Shown here: positions 1 to 6,470 of the stretch, in pieces
Position numbering within the stretch: position 1 is the first letter of the stretch
Layout of the letters: each line of letters begins with the position of its first letter
Assembly (NCBI GenBank): GCA_964579305.1
Contig: CAZOGY010000148.1
Span: 1-7,844 of the forward strand
DNA: 7,844 nucleotides
Direction: 5' to 3'
Source of the DNA: JBCBWG01 sp964579305
Lineage (GTDB): Bacteria > Pseudomonadota > Alphaproteobacteria > Rhizobiales > Hyphomicrobiaceae
Program-made: the position numbers and the translations under genes
The notes under the pieces: generated by a model
What the model was told of the DNA's origin: nothing
The model's input: only the letters and a program-made list of their open reading frames with translations
Database searches by the model: none

Positions 1-26
1 GGCCCTCCGCGGGGGCGGGCCGTTTT
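1..26 (-). terminator. Putative rho-independent terminator, cut by the window edge
   Basis: The arms GGCCC (1-5) and GGGCC (17-21) form a GC-rich stem, which can extend by two more pairs across one mismatch. On the minus strand an AAAA tract (23-26) precedes the stem, and any T tract would fall outside the window. On the plus strand the stem is followed directly by GTTTT. The element could therefore end the minus-strand three-gene cluster, a plus-strand gene lying to the left, or both. The left flank is missing, so the call is provisional. Confidence 0.45.
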
Positions 27-84
27 CGTGTCGATGTTTCGAACACGAACATCTACGGCCCCAGCCGCTTTGCGGCGTTGGGGC
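25..84 (-). other. Two consecutive stem-loops downstream of the coiled-coil gene
   Basis: The first stem-loop pairs TTCGTGT (25-31) with ACACGAA (43-49). It extends by CGA/TCG across a one-base bulge to leave a TGTT loop, giving 10 pairs. The second pairs GCCCCAGCCGC (58-68) with GCGGC (72-76) plus TGGGGC (79-84), that is 11 pairs with a 2-base bulge and a TTT loop. Neither is followed by a T run on the minus strand, so they are not classical terminators alone. They could protect the mRNA 3' end or belong to a longer termination region with the hairpin at 1-21. Confidence 0.4.
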
Positions 85-110
85 GTGAATCCGATTGGAT
101 GCGACATGCA

Positions 111-1484
111 TTAGAAACCACCGCCGGTGCGAAAGCCGCCGCCGGAACGCCGCCCGCCGAAAGGTGGTGTGCGCTTCGACCGCCGAAATGGGTCAGCGGA
201 GCGCGCGCCCCACGTATGGCGGCGACGGCTGCGGCTCCAGTACTCGGCACCGGTCAGCGCGCCACGGATCAATTCTTCCAACAGGACGCTTGCGATATCA
301 TCGGGTTCAAAAACAGAATTCGGGCGGTCATAATGATTGCGCCGGAACTTTGCTGCCACTTCCAGTAGTTCCTGCCGGCGTTGCGAAATCGTCTCGAGTT
401 GATCGCGTGCCCCGTTGATCTTGAGCTCGACTTCATTGCGGCGCTCATTCAATGTTTCAATTCGCGCGACAATATCATCATCGCTGGGTGTTGGTGTCTG
501 GCGCGCCTGCAATCGCAGATCGTCAAGGCGGGTCTGCTCCAAAAACTGTGCCGAGACTGCGAGAGCCTCTTGAAAACCCTCGTCACGGCCTTCGCTGTAG
601 CGATTGAGCTGTTCTGTCACGTCCGCGATTTCGGCATCCGTCGCTTCGATCGCAGCGACGACTTCAGCACGTTGCGCATGCGATTGCGCGATGGCGCTTT
701 GCAGGTCAGTGCCGGCAAGTTGTTGAATACGCTTTGCTTCGGCGGCCATCACCGCAGCCTTGGCTTGTGCAACGCCATGGCTGAGTTGATCGGTGTGTGC
801 GCGCAGCCGTTTGGGTATTTCTTGCAGCAACGCGTAATTGGCGCGGGCTTCATGATAACCGACTTTGCGCGCAACCCAATCATCGAGCCAAGCAATGAAA
901 AACCAGGGGCTTTTGTCCTTTTGGCCATGTTTGCGATGCCACAGGTACATGAATAAGGGGTCGTTTTCATAGGCCGCCCCCTTGGTCACGCGATCGCGTT
1001 CCGCGCGGCTGGTCTTTTCCTCAGCATTGGCAAGCGTTTCTTCGGCAGTTTCTTGTGCTGCAACCAGTGCCTGGTATTCGGGCTCGTTCAATAATTGCGC
1101 CCGCGCCATGTCTGCGATTTCATCAAGTTCAGCTTCGCGCTCGTCAATTGCGGATGCCAGTCGGTCTGCCGCATCGACCTTTGCCGCCCGTTGGGCATTG
1201 ATACGCTCCGAGCGACTTTGCAGCGCGCGGATGGTTTGCTGGCGTGCCGACAACAGGTTTGCAACGCGCGCCTGCAACTGGTCGGCATCGTCGATCACAC
1301 CGTCGGCGAGTGCCGTTTGCGTGCGGACCTCAGCCAACTCGCGGAAGGCTGCGGTGCGTTGAGACACCAACTTGGCGCGCTCATCGTTGGCTGTGCCAAG
1401 CAAGCGTTGCTGTTCCTGCTCACGGCGCCGCAGGTCGGCAATGGCGCGTTCGATCTCACGCAGTGTTTGATAACCTGTTGCCAT
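111..1484 (-). CDS. Long coiled-coil protein with Gly/Arg-rich C-terminal tail, unknown function
   Basis: I do not recognise this 457-residue protein as a named family. Residues 5-165 and 225-380 are long, charged, Ala/Glu/Arg/Gln-rich helical stretches with coiled-coil character. Between them, at about 170-225, is an aromatic segment with the motifs DPLFMYLWHRKHG and SPWFFIAWLDDWVA. It could be a globular core or a membrane-touching helix, but it is too polar for a clear transmembrane span. A short segment at 381-415 contains RRNHYDRPNSVFEPDD, and the tail (418-457) is rich in Arg and Gly, ending FRTGGGF. No signal peptide is visible. An upstream start at 1529 is possible, but I chose the ATG at 1484 because it shares a base with the stop of the preceding gene (TGATG), which is typical of translational coupling. 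It is the last gene of a three-gene cluster and probably acts with the membrane protein encoded just upstream. A scaffolding or structural role is only a guess. Confidence 0.85.
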   Translation of the reverse strand: MATGYQTLREIERAIADLRRREQEQQRLLGTANDERAKLVSQRTAAFRELAEVRTQTALADGVIDDADQLQARVANLLSARQQTIRALQSRSERINAQRAAKVDAADRLASAIDEREAELDEIADMARAQLLNEPEYQALVAAQETAEETLANAEEKTSRAERDRVTKGAAYENDPLFMYLWHRKHGQKDKSPWFFIAWLDDWVARKVGYHEARANYALLQEIPKRLRAHTDQLSHGVAQAKAAVMAAEAKRIQQLAGTDLQSAIAQSHAQRAEVVAAIEATDAEIADVTEQLNRYSEGRDEGFQEALAVSAQFLEQTRLDDLRLQARQTPTPSDDDIVARIETLNERRNEVELKINGARDQLETISQRRQELLEVAAKFRRNHYDRPNSVFEPDDIASVLLEELIRGALTGAEYWSRSRRRHTWGARSADPFRRSKRTPPFGGRRSGGGFRTGGGF

Positions 1485-2506
1485 CAGTTCCACCGCGTGA
1501 TGGCGCCGCCGCGCACGGGAATGGACCACGTTGGCTGCATACGCCCGCGGACTTTGCGTCCAACGATTGCCGATTGGATGATGCCATCGTCTTCCTTGTC
1601 AGCGCGAACGCGGGCCAAGACCTCGCGGTCCACGCGCACGGCCCAACGGGTCACGCGCTCGCTGCGTCCCGTTTCTTCGTTGCGGATCGTTTGGGGGATC
1701 GGTTTGCCGTCTGGACCAATTGCCTCGACCACGAGATAGAAATTGTAGGCGTTCGGATTATTGGGTGGGACGCGCCAAAGGCCGCTCAATTCGCCTTGTT
1801 CATTCACGATGCGGATCTGAAACGTCTCGCGTAAGCGGGCCAAATTTGCGCTGAGTTGATCGCGCATGTCGCGAGCAGCTTTGAGATTTCCGGTGGCAAC
1901 GGCGTTGCGGCCACTCGCTGCAAGTTGCGCGGCGTCGTTTTTTGCCGCGTCGTCGCGGCTCTCGCTTGAAATGGCATTGGCCAGTCGCGTCAGTTCGGCT
2001 GGCAATGTTTGTTTTGCCCTCGCGTCGGCGGCGGCCGCAAGCTCGCGCGGGCGTTCGAGGAAAACGTAATTGGCGCCAAACAGGACCGCGATGGCCAGAA
2101 TTGCGCCTGCGACGTAGCGGCCCCAACGCATGCGTGAGACATAGAGCCTTGCAAGGCGCGTTGAAAATGCCGCCGGGTCGGGCGGTGAATAGGTGAAGCG
2201 GTCGTCTTCCAGCGCGCGCACGCCCTGCTCAAGGATCGCATCTGGAACGGACAGGCCCTGGCTTTGGTAGATTTCGCGCAGCCGTTTGATCAGGGCGCGC
2301 CGCCGTTCGCCATCGGCCAGTTCGCGTTCGACAAGCGCCCGGTCATGACGCAGCGTATCGACAACGTCCATTGCGATCATGACGTCGTTCAGCTTGGCCT
2401 GCGTTGTGTTGGCGCCTTCAGTTTCGCTTTGAGAGACCGCGCCGGATCGCACGCCGCTTACGGCCTGCGTGTGGCCAGCTTTGGTGGGTCGATCGGCGTT
2501 CGACAT
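1484..2506 (-). CDS. Single-pass membrane protein, DUF6384-like
   Basis: The product is 340 residues. After a low-complexity polar leader (1-35), a helical segment (36-103) contains LNDVMIAMDVVDTLRHDR and many Arg/Glu residues. It matches what I recall of the DUF6384 family, a family of unknown function in alphaproteobacteria. One hydrophobic span lies at about 131-150 (YVAGAILAIAVLFGANYVFL), flanked by Arg on the N-terminal side. A charged helical stretch (152-228) follows, then a probable beta-rich domain (229-340) with FYLVVEAIGPDGKPIPQT. Basic residues before the span suggest a cytoplasmic N-terminus, but the topology is unproven. There is no cleavable signal peptide. The ribosome site is poor: GAGG lies about 14 bases before the ATG. 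Its stop TGA overlaps the next gene's ATG, so the two are probably translationally coupled. It is likely the membrane anchor of the cluster. The family label is from memory; coding status is firm. Confidence 0.85.
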   Translation of the reverse strand: MSNADRPTKAGHTQAVSGVRSGAVSQSETEGANTTQAKLNDVMIAMDVVDTLRHDRALVERELADGERRRALIKRLREIYQSQGLSVPDAILEQGVRALEDDRFTYSPPDPAAFSTRLARLYVSRMRWGRYVAGAILAIAVLFGANYVFLERPRELAAAADARAKQTLPAELTRLANAISSESRDDAAKNDAAQLAASGRNAVATGNLKAARDMRDQLSANLARLRETFQIRIVNEQGELSGLWRVPPNNPNAYNFYLVVEAIGPDGKPIPQTIRNEETGRSERVTRWAVRVDREVLARVRADKEDDGIIQSAIVGRKVRGRMQPTWSIPVRGGAITRWN

Positions 2507-2674
2507 GGTCGGGCCGTTTGCCTCGGGGGGTGGTTGCGTTTGCGGTCAACGGGGCGCCGGATATCCCGTCTGCGTCGGCACCGTATAACCGGCGCCAACG
2601 CAGTTATAGGTGGTGTTGGCAGGTTTGCCCTTGCGCCCGCACAAGATTTTACGCGCTTGGTGAACCTCGCCGGC
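2507..2674 (-). other. Gap inside the cluster with an open in-frame stretch
   Basis: This 168-bp spacer separates two genes that otherwise look co-transcribed. Read in the frame of both neighbours, it stays open for 42 codons after the first gene's TGA. It then meets a second TGA (2546-2548) and runs 13 more codons into the ATG of the membrane protein gene. The hypothetical peptide includes GKPANTTYNCVGAGYTVPTQ and is followed by a Pro/Gln-rich run (PQTQPPPEANGPT). The only start-like codon is a TTG without a ribosome site, so I do not call a gene. No strong promoter or terminator is apparent. Confidence 0.5.
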
Positions 2675-3844
2675 TCACTCGGCCAGAAGGGCGTTGCCTT
2701 CGGCGGCAAGACGAGCCAGCCGGCGCTTGCCGTCTTCCACCGCAGTGCGGATCTCATCGGAGTTCTGGGTGGCAAGGACACGCATCTCTCCGATGATTTC
2801 GCGGCTGCGGATTTGGAAATTCACCACGCTGTCGACAAGCTTTTTGACCGACTCCGCTTTAACGGTTGGGCCGTAACCGGCTTTAATCGCGGCTTCTTGC
2901 ACCTGATCGCCGATTTCAGAAAGTGTTTCCAGACTTTCTTCGACACCCTTTTTCATGCTCTCAAGGGTTTTTGTTGACTCATGCAAGCCGAAGAGGCCCG
3001 TAAAAGACGCCTTCAAGGCGGTGAGAACGGCTTCGTTGGTTGAAAAGAAACTCACTGCCTGTTGATAGACGCGTTCTTTGGCGCTGGTGGTCTGCATCAG
3101 GCGCGTCATGACCACTTCCGATGTATTATAGCCAATGGTAAGGTTGTCGGCGAGATCCTTGGCGATCTGATAGCGCTTTTCCTCATCCTGCAGGGCGCGG
3201 ATCTTGGCGTCGCGCTCCATTTCCAATTCAGCGCGCTTTGCAACGTCCTTGCCCTTATCCGCGGCCACTTTCTTAGAAGCTTTCTCCAGATCCGCTTTTG
3301 CGGAGGCCAACCGTTTTTCGCCCTGTTGCAGGACCTTCAAAGCCAAAACTTGTGCCTGTTTGTAGGCACCTCGGAAATCGTTATAGGCATCGAGGATACG
3401 GTTTTCGCGGATGATCTGATCTTTGGCGTCGCGCGCAACATCCAGATACGTGTCGCGGATCTCATCAAAGCGTTCTGCAATATCGCCGCGGCGAACCTTC
3501 ATCCATACGTTGCCAAGGCGTTCGAAAGTGTCGATCTTGCCGTCTTCGATTTGTGTGACGAGACGTTTGCTATCATCCCGGATGGAATTAAAAGCGGTGA
3601 CGATTTCTTCGTAACGCTCGCCAATCGACATCGCGGAGATTTCGTTGCGCACGATTTCGTTGAACAGGCTCGTCCGCGCGATGGTCTTGGCGATAATTGT
3701 GACGCTGTCCTGGTCGAGCTCATAGATCTTTTCCAAAAGCCCGCCGATTGGCGTGTCGGCTGGTACCTCAGTCTCAAGGCCAAGGTCGCGAACCTGTTTC
3801 ATCGCCTTATCAAGCTGCTTGAGAGCAGTTGTTGCTTTGGCCAT
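2675..3844 (-). CDS. All-helical protein, distantly TelA-like, first gene of the cluster
   Basis: The product is 389 residues and almost entirely predicted helix, with few prolines and no signal peptide or membrane span. Residues 30-140 form a soluble helical region (IGGLLEKIYELDQDSVTIIA; RFDEIRDTYLDVARDAKDQI). Residues 150-235 are a strongly charged coiled coil (EKRLASAKADLEKASKKVAA). Residues 245-380 include VYQQAVSFFSTNEAVLTALK and GPTVKAESVKKLVDSVVNFQ. The last region loosely recalls the C-terminal half of the TelA/KlaA 'toxic anion resistance' family (a Q...TN...L stretch, then a segment like 'GIVDIETLKKAN'). That similarity is weak and made by eye. Proteins of this look are sometimes labelled 'cell surface protein', which the absence of an export signal does not support. 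An upstream in-frame ATG at 3871 exists, but the ATG at 3844 has an excellent ribosome site. A cytoplasmic partner of the membrane protein downstream is plausible. Confidence 0.85.
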   Translation of the reverse strand: MAKATTALKQLDKAMKQVRDLGLETEVPADTPIGGLLEKIYELDQDSVTIIAKTIARTSLFNEIVRNEISAMSIGERYEEIVTAFNSIRDDSKRLVTQIEDGKIDTFERLGNVWMKVRRGDIAERFDEIRDTYLDVARDAKDQIIRENRILDAYNDFRGAYKQAQVLALKVLQQGEKRLASAKADLEKASKKVAADKGKDVAKRAELEMERDAKIRALQDEEKRYQIAKDLADNLTIGYNTSEVVMTRLMQTTSAKERVYQQAVSFFSTNEAVLTALKASFTGLFGLHESTKTLESMKKGVEESLETLSEIGDQVQEAAIKAGYGPTVKAESVKKLVDSVVNFQIRSREIIGEMRVLATQNSDEIRTAVEDGKRRLARLAAEGNALLAE

Positions 3845-3849
3845 CGACG

Positions 3850-3856
3850 CCTCCTC
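3850..3856 (-). promoter_or_regulatory. Strong Shine-Dalgarno site that sets the start of the TelA-like gene
   Basis: GAGGAGG ends five bases before the ATG at 3842-3844, near-ideal complementarity and spacing. It decides between this ATG and the in-frame ATG 27 bases upstream at 3869-3871, which would put this purine run inside the coding sequence. Confidence 0.8.
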
Positions 3857-3916
3857 GTCGGGGTGACACAAACTGTTTGGCGCCGGTTTGGTTGGCCCCG
3901 CACACGCTCACGGAGG

Positions 3917-3946
3917 GTTATGCAAGCAAATTGCGCGCTGTGCCAG
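3917..3946 (-). promoter_or_regulatory. Weak candidate sigma70-type promoter for the three-gene cluster
   Basis: On the minus strand CTGGCA (3941-3946, 4 of 6 matches to TTGACA) is separated by 18 bases from CATAAC (3917-3922, 4 of 6 matches to TATAAT). This sits about 75 bases before the ATG in the 159-bp gap behind the dehydrogenase gene. No terminator is visible between the two genes, so read-through from the dehydrogenase remains possible. Confidence 0.25.
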
Positions 3947-4003
3947 CACTTCGGCTTGAAAGACAGTCGCAAGTTTCGCAATTCGAAGCTGGTCGCTGGC
4001 CGA

Positions 4004-4777
4004 TCAGCCCATTGCCATCGCGTGCCCGCCGTCGACGGTGAGGACGGCCCCCGTCATGTAGCGGCCAGCCGGCGAACACAGCAGCATAAGTGGTCCGTCA
4101 AGGTCGCTGAGCGTTCCAAAGCGGCGCATCGGTACGCGGGCCTTGAGCTTTTCTCCAGCTTCGCTTTCCAGAAACGCAGCGTTCAATTCCGTTGCGAAAT
4201 ATCCCGGCGCCAAGGCGTTGACGCGAATGCCATCGCGCGCGACTTCAAGCGCGAGGGCTTTTGTCAATTGGATCACGGCCGCCTTCGACGTCGCGTACGG
4301 CAGAACGCCACGCAAAACGCCAAGGCCGAGGATTGATGCGATATTCACGAGTGCGCCGCCCTGACCCGACGTTTGCATCTGGCGGACGGCCTCGCGCGCG
4401 ACGCGGAATACGCCGTCGAGATTGACGTCCATGACCGCGCGCCAGTCGTCATCGGTTACGTCAACCGCGCGCCCACCGGCGGCAACCCCGGCATTGTTGA
4501 TCACGATGTGGATCGGGCCCAATGCATCGCGCGCGGTTTGGAATGCCCTGGCGACATCATCGGTTTGCGTGACGTCCATGGTCACGGCAACGGCCTGCCC
4601 ACCGGCGGATTTTATCTCATCGCACAGCGCATCGAGGCGATCACGGCGGCGGGCACAAACGGCAACCGCGGCACCGTTGGCGGCCAGCGTGCGCGCAAAG
4701 TGTGCGCCGAGACCGCTGGATGCGCCTGTGATCAGTGCGGCTTGTCCCGACAGCGAAAGGCTCAGCGGTTGCGACAT
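4004..4777 (-). CDS. Classical short-chain dehydrogenase/reductase (SDR), probably NADP(H)-dependent
   Basis: This 257-residue protein has the normal length and full motif set of a classical SDR: TGASSGLG (17-24) for cofactor binding, NNAG (94-97), Asn119 in DVNLDG, Ser148 in NIASILG, and Tyr161/Lys165 in YATSK, followed by PGYFATE (191-197). The Ser-Tyr-Lys-Asn tetrad is complete, so the enzyme should be active. The second strand ends CARRR (41-45), and basic residues there usually favour NADP(H) over NAD(H). The substrate cannot be told from sequence; relatives include 3-oxoacyl-ACP reductases and sugar-acid dehydrogenases. The C-terminus ends VDGGHAMAMG, close to the usual VDGG ending. The ribosome site is weak (GGATCGAG just upstream). 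It lies between two unrelated-looking genes with gaps of 159 and 229 bp, so it is probably transcribed on its own or reads into the helical cluster. Cytoplasmic. Confidence 0.93.
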   Translation of the reverse strand: MSQPLSLSLSGQAALITGASSGLGAHFARTLAANGAAVAVCARRRDRLDALCDEIKSAGGQAVAVTMDVTQTDDVARAFQTARDALGPIHIVINNAGVAAGGRAVDVTDDDWRAVMDVNLDGVFRVAREAVRQMQTSGQGGALVNIASILGLGVLRGVLPYATSKAAVIQLTKALALEVARDGIRVNALAPGYFATELNAAFLESEAGEKLKARVPMRRFGTLSDLDGPLMLLCSPAGRYMTGAVLTVDGGHAMAMG

Positions 4778-5006
4778 GGGCTCGATCCGAATGCGGGGTT
4801 TTGACGGTCATCATCGCCACCAAAGTGCGTTGCGACTTGCGACGTGATATGGGGCATCGGTGGTGCGTGATCGGCGACGGGCGATCGCCCTATGCGAGCC
4901 TGGCCCGGTGGCAAACGTCAAGGGGCGGACCGTAACCGATCCGCCCCTGCCGCCGCCCAAACGGGATGTCTGATGATCGCTATCCCGGCGATCGTGTGTT
5001 GTGACG
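4778..5006. other. 229-bp intergenic region upstream of the SDR gene
   Basis: No gene is apparent here. Besides the hairpin at 4921-4948, it holds a perfect 12-bp palindrome GGGCGATCGCCC (4879-4890), a tandem duplication of TTGCGAC (4830-4843) and a TGACGGTCA dyad (4802-4810). Any could be part of an SDR control region, but GC-rich palindromes of this size are not rare in such DNA. A TTGCCA on the minus strand resembles a -35 box, but no convincing -10 follows it. Confidence 0.4.
4921..4948 (-). terminator. Hairpin downstream of the VWA gene, possible terminator
   Basis: AGGGGCGGA (4921-4929) and TCCGCCCCT (4940-4948) form a perfect 9-bp GC-rich stem with a 10-base loop, about 60 bases past the VWA stop codon. 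The minus-strand sequence after the stem (TGACGTTTGCC) has only a TTT, so termination would be weak or need a helper. Its position between two minus-strand genes supports a 3'-end role. Confidence 0.45.
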
Positions 5007-6365
5007 TCAATACTTTCGCGATGCGCCCGCCTTGTTTGACTGGATTGAGCGCAAGGACTTGCGTTGCACCCGCCAGGCTTCCGGCGAGGCCGGCATCGCG
5101 GCTGCCTTGTTGTTGGCGCGCTCCTCATCGGCATAGAGGCCGCGGCCGCGGAAGCCGTACCGCTCGCGGGCGCCGGACAGGATTTTTGCGTTACTTTTAA
5201 ACAGCTTGCGCGCGCCTTTGATATCGCCGCGGTCGCGCAGTTGGATCGCGGCTTCGCGGCGTTGGCGCGCTTGCAGAAGCGTGACGTCGCGCATTACGTC
5301 TTTGTCGGCACTCTCATCATGGGCCGTGCGATCGCGCGTCCAATCGGCAGGGACTTCGCTCGTCGTGCGCATTTTTACGTTTGTGGTTGCTGACCGGTAG
5401 CTGACTTCGACGTCGGCAAGGCTTGCAAGGTCGTCCGACATGCCCGACGGCACCTCAAGTTCGGCAAGCAGCACCTGCTCGGAGCCACCGATCAATTGGC
5501 CAACGCGAAAGCGGATTTCGCGGCCCGAGACCTCGGCGCTGCGGCCGAGCGCGCCGATCGGGCGGATGCCGCGGCGTACGCGAATGATGACCTCGACGTC
5601 AGTTGCGACCACGCCAAGGGCTTCGTCGAACTCTTTGTTGAAGAAGTCGACGAGGTCTTGCGGCTCTTGCACGAATGCGTGGTTGCCCTCGCCGGTGCGG
5701 GCCAACGCAGCCATCAGATCCTCGTTGTAGCCGGTGCCAAGCCCGATCGTTGAGACAATAATGCCGTCTTCTGACAAGCGGCGGCCAAGTCGTTCAAAAT
5801 CGACGGGGCGCTTTGGGCCGACGTTGGCGAGGCCATCTGACAAAAGGATGATCCGGCTAATCCGGTTGTCGTCGGCGAACTTGCGGATCTCGCGCGCGCC
5901 GGTTTGCACGCCGTCGTAAATCGCTGTCGAGCCGCCAGCGTCGAGCGAGCGGATCTTGCGCCGGATCAAGTCGGAGCCGTCGACCTTTGTTGCGGGCACC
6001 AAGGTCGCGACCGTGCTGTCGTATGCAATGACAGACACAATGTCATCGCGACCCAGTCGGCTCAGACCCATCAGTGCGGCGCGGCGGGCTTCGGCGATGC
6101 GCCGGCCTTGCATCGAGCCGGATTTGTCGATGACGAGCGCAATGTTCAGTGGTGGGCGATCTTTGGCACGGGTCGGCTGCGGACTTTTCAGGCCAATGCG
6201 CACGTAAATGCGCTGGCGTTCCCCAGCAAGAATGCGTGCATGGCTCGGACGGGCATCGATCTCAACGGGTGCAGCAATTGCGGCCGCGTTGCCGATGTTT
6301 CCGGCACAGGCGGCCAGTACTGCCGTCAAGATGACTGTTTTGCGATCAAGGCAATTTGCCAGCAT
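5007..6365 (-). CDS. Exported von Willebrand factor A (VWA) domain protein
   Basis: The product is 452 residues from the ATG at 6365. Residues 1-30 form an export signal (Arg8/Lys9, hydrophobic TVILTAVLAA). LAAC at 17-20 fits a lipobox with Cys20, so it may be a lipoprotein; alternatively signal peptidase I cuts near AAAIAA (27-32). After a short beta segment, the VWA domain spans about 73-250. It carries an intact metal-ion-dependent adhesion site: DKSGS (Asp80, Ser82, Ser84), Thr147 in GGSTAIYDG and Asp177 in LLSDGLANVG. A beta-rich region follows (255-345). A helix pair (about 360-405) with REAAIQLRDRGDIKGARKLF looks tetratricopeptide-like, and the tail (410-452) is basic. This order is usual for secreted COG2304-type VWA proteins, which bind proteins or metal in the envelope; the partner is unknown. 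A TTG 18 bases upstream is in frame but has no ribosome site. It is a single gene with its own upstream region. Confidence 0.9.
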   Translation of the reverse strand: MLANCLDRKTVILTAVLAACAGNIGNAAAIAAPVEIDARPSHARILAGERQRIYVRIGLKSPQPTRAKDRPPLNIALVIDKSGSMQGRRIAEARRAALMGLSRLGRDDIVSVIAYDSTVATLVPATKVDGSDLIRRKIRSLDAGGSTAIYDGVQTGAREIRKFADDNRISRIILLSDGLANVGPKRPVDFERLGRRLSEDGIIVSTIGLGTGYNEDLMAALARTGEGNHAFVQEPQDLVDFFNKEFDEALGVVATDVEVIIRVRRGIRPIGALGRSAEVSGREIRFRVGQLIGGSEQVLLAELEVPSGMSDDLASLADVEVSYRSATTNVKMRTTSEVPADWTRDRTAHDESADKDVMRDVTLLQARQRREAAIQLRDRGDIKGARKLFKSNAKILSGARERYGFRGRGLYADEERANNKAAAMPASPEAWRVQRKSLRSIQSNKAGASRKY

Positions 6366-6371
6366 GGAATG

Positions 6372-6394
6372 ACCTCTCAGCAATGGACTGAGGT
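6372..6394 (-). promoter_or_regulatory. VWA ribosome binding site inside a small stem-loop
   Basis: GAGAGG (6373-6378) lies seven bases before the ATG at 6363-6365 and fixes that start. On the minus-strand RNA the segment can fold as ACCTCAG pairing with CTGAG-AG-GT, seven pairs with a 2-base bulge around a 7-base loop. This places the ribosome site in the 3' arm, so modest control of translation is possible. Folding energy was not computed. Confidence 0.45.
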
Positions 6395-6412
6395 GTCACT
6401 TTCGATCCGCGA

Positions 6413-6441
6413 ATGGCGCCGGGCGGGCGCGAATGTGTCAA
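6413..6441 (-). promoter_or_regulatory. Candidate promoter of the VWA gene
   Basis: A perfect TTGACA lies on the minus strand at 6436-6441, about 71 bases before the start codon. The expected -10 position after 17-18 bases reads CGCCAT or GCCATT, a poor match to TATAAT. It may be an activator-dependent promoter, or an alternative sigma factor may be involved. The three 10-bp repeats at 6471-6500 lie 30 bases upstream of this box. Confidence 0.3.
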
Positions 6442-6470
6442 ATCGGGGGCGCAGTGGAGCCGTTGGGCAA

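Noticed and set aside
1485..1529. Longer N-terminus (15 extra residues) for the coiled-coil protein
   Set aside because: The extra residues are Arg/His-rich and lie within the end of the upstream gene. The TGATG junction at 1482-1486 is a better start.
1095..1739. Plus-strand open frame of 214 codons, with a similar one at 381-956
   Set aside because: Both mirror the coiled-coil and membrane protein genes on the opposite strand and show no protein features of their own.
2549..2674. A small gene in the spacer between two cluster genes
   Set aside because: The frame is open but has only a TTG start with no ribosome site. I keep it as a finding rather than a CDS.
2264..2977. Plus-strand open frame of 237 codons
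   Set aside because: It is antisense to the cluster genes and the spacer, has no ribosome site or recognisable motif, and its composition follows from the minus-strand codons.
3925..3950. Possible sigma54 promoter (TGGCAC followed by TTGC) before the TelA-like gene
   Set aside because: Sigma54 promoters need about 10 bases between the GG and GC elements. Here the spacing is 8 or 15, so it does not fit.
3062..4336. Long open frame (424 codons) on the plus strand across the TelA-like and dehydrogenase genes
   Set aside because: It lies opposite two well-supported genes and their gap. Its product is a Cys/His/Phe/Asp-rich mix without a domain, as expected for an antisense frame in GC-rich DNA.
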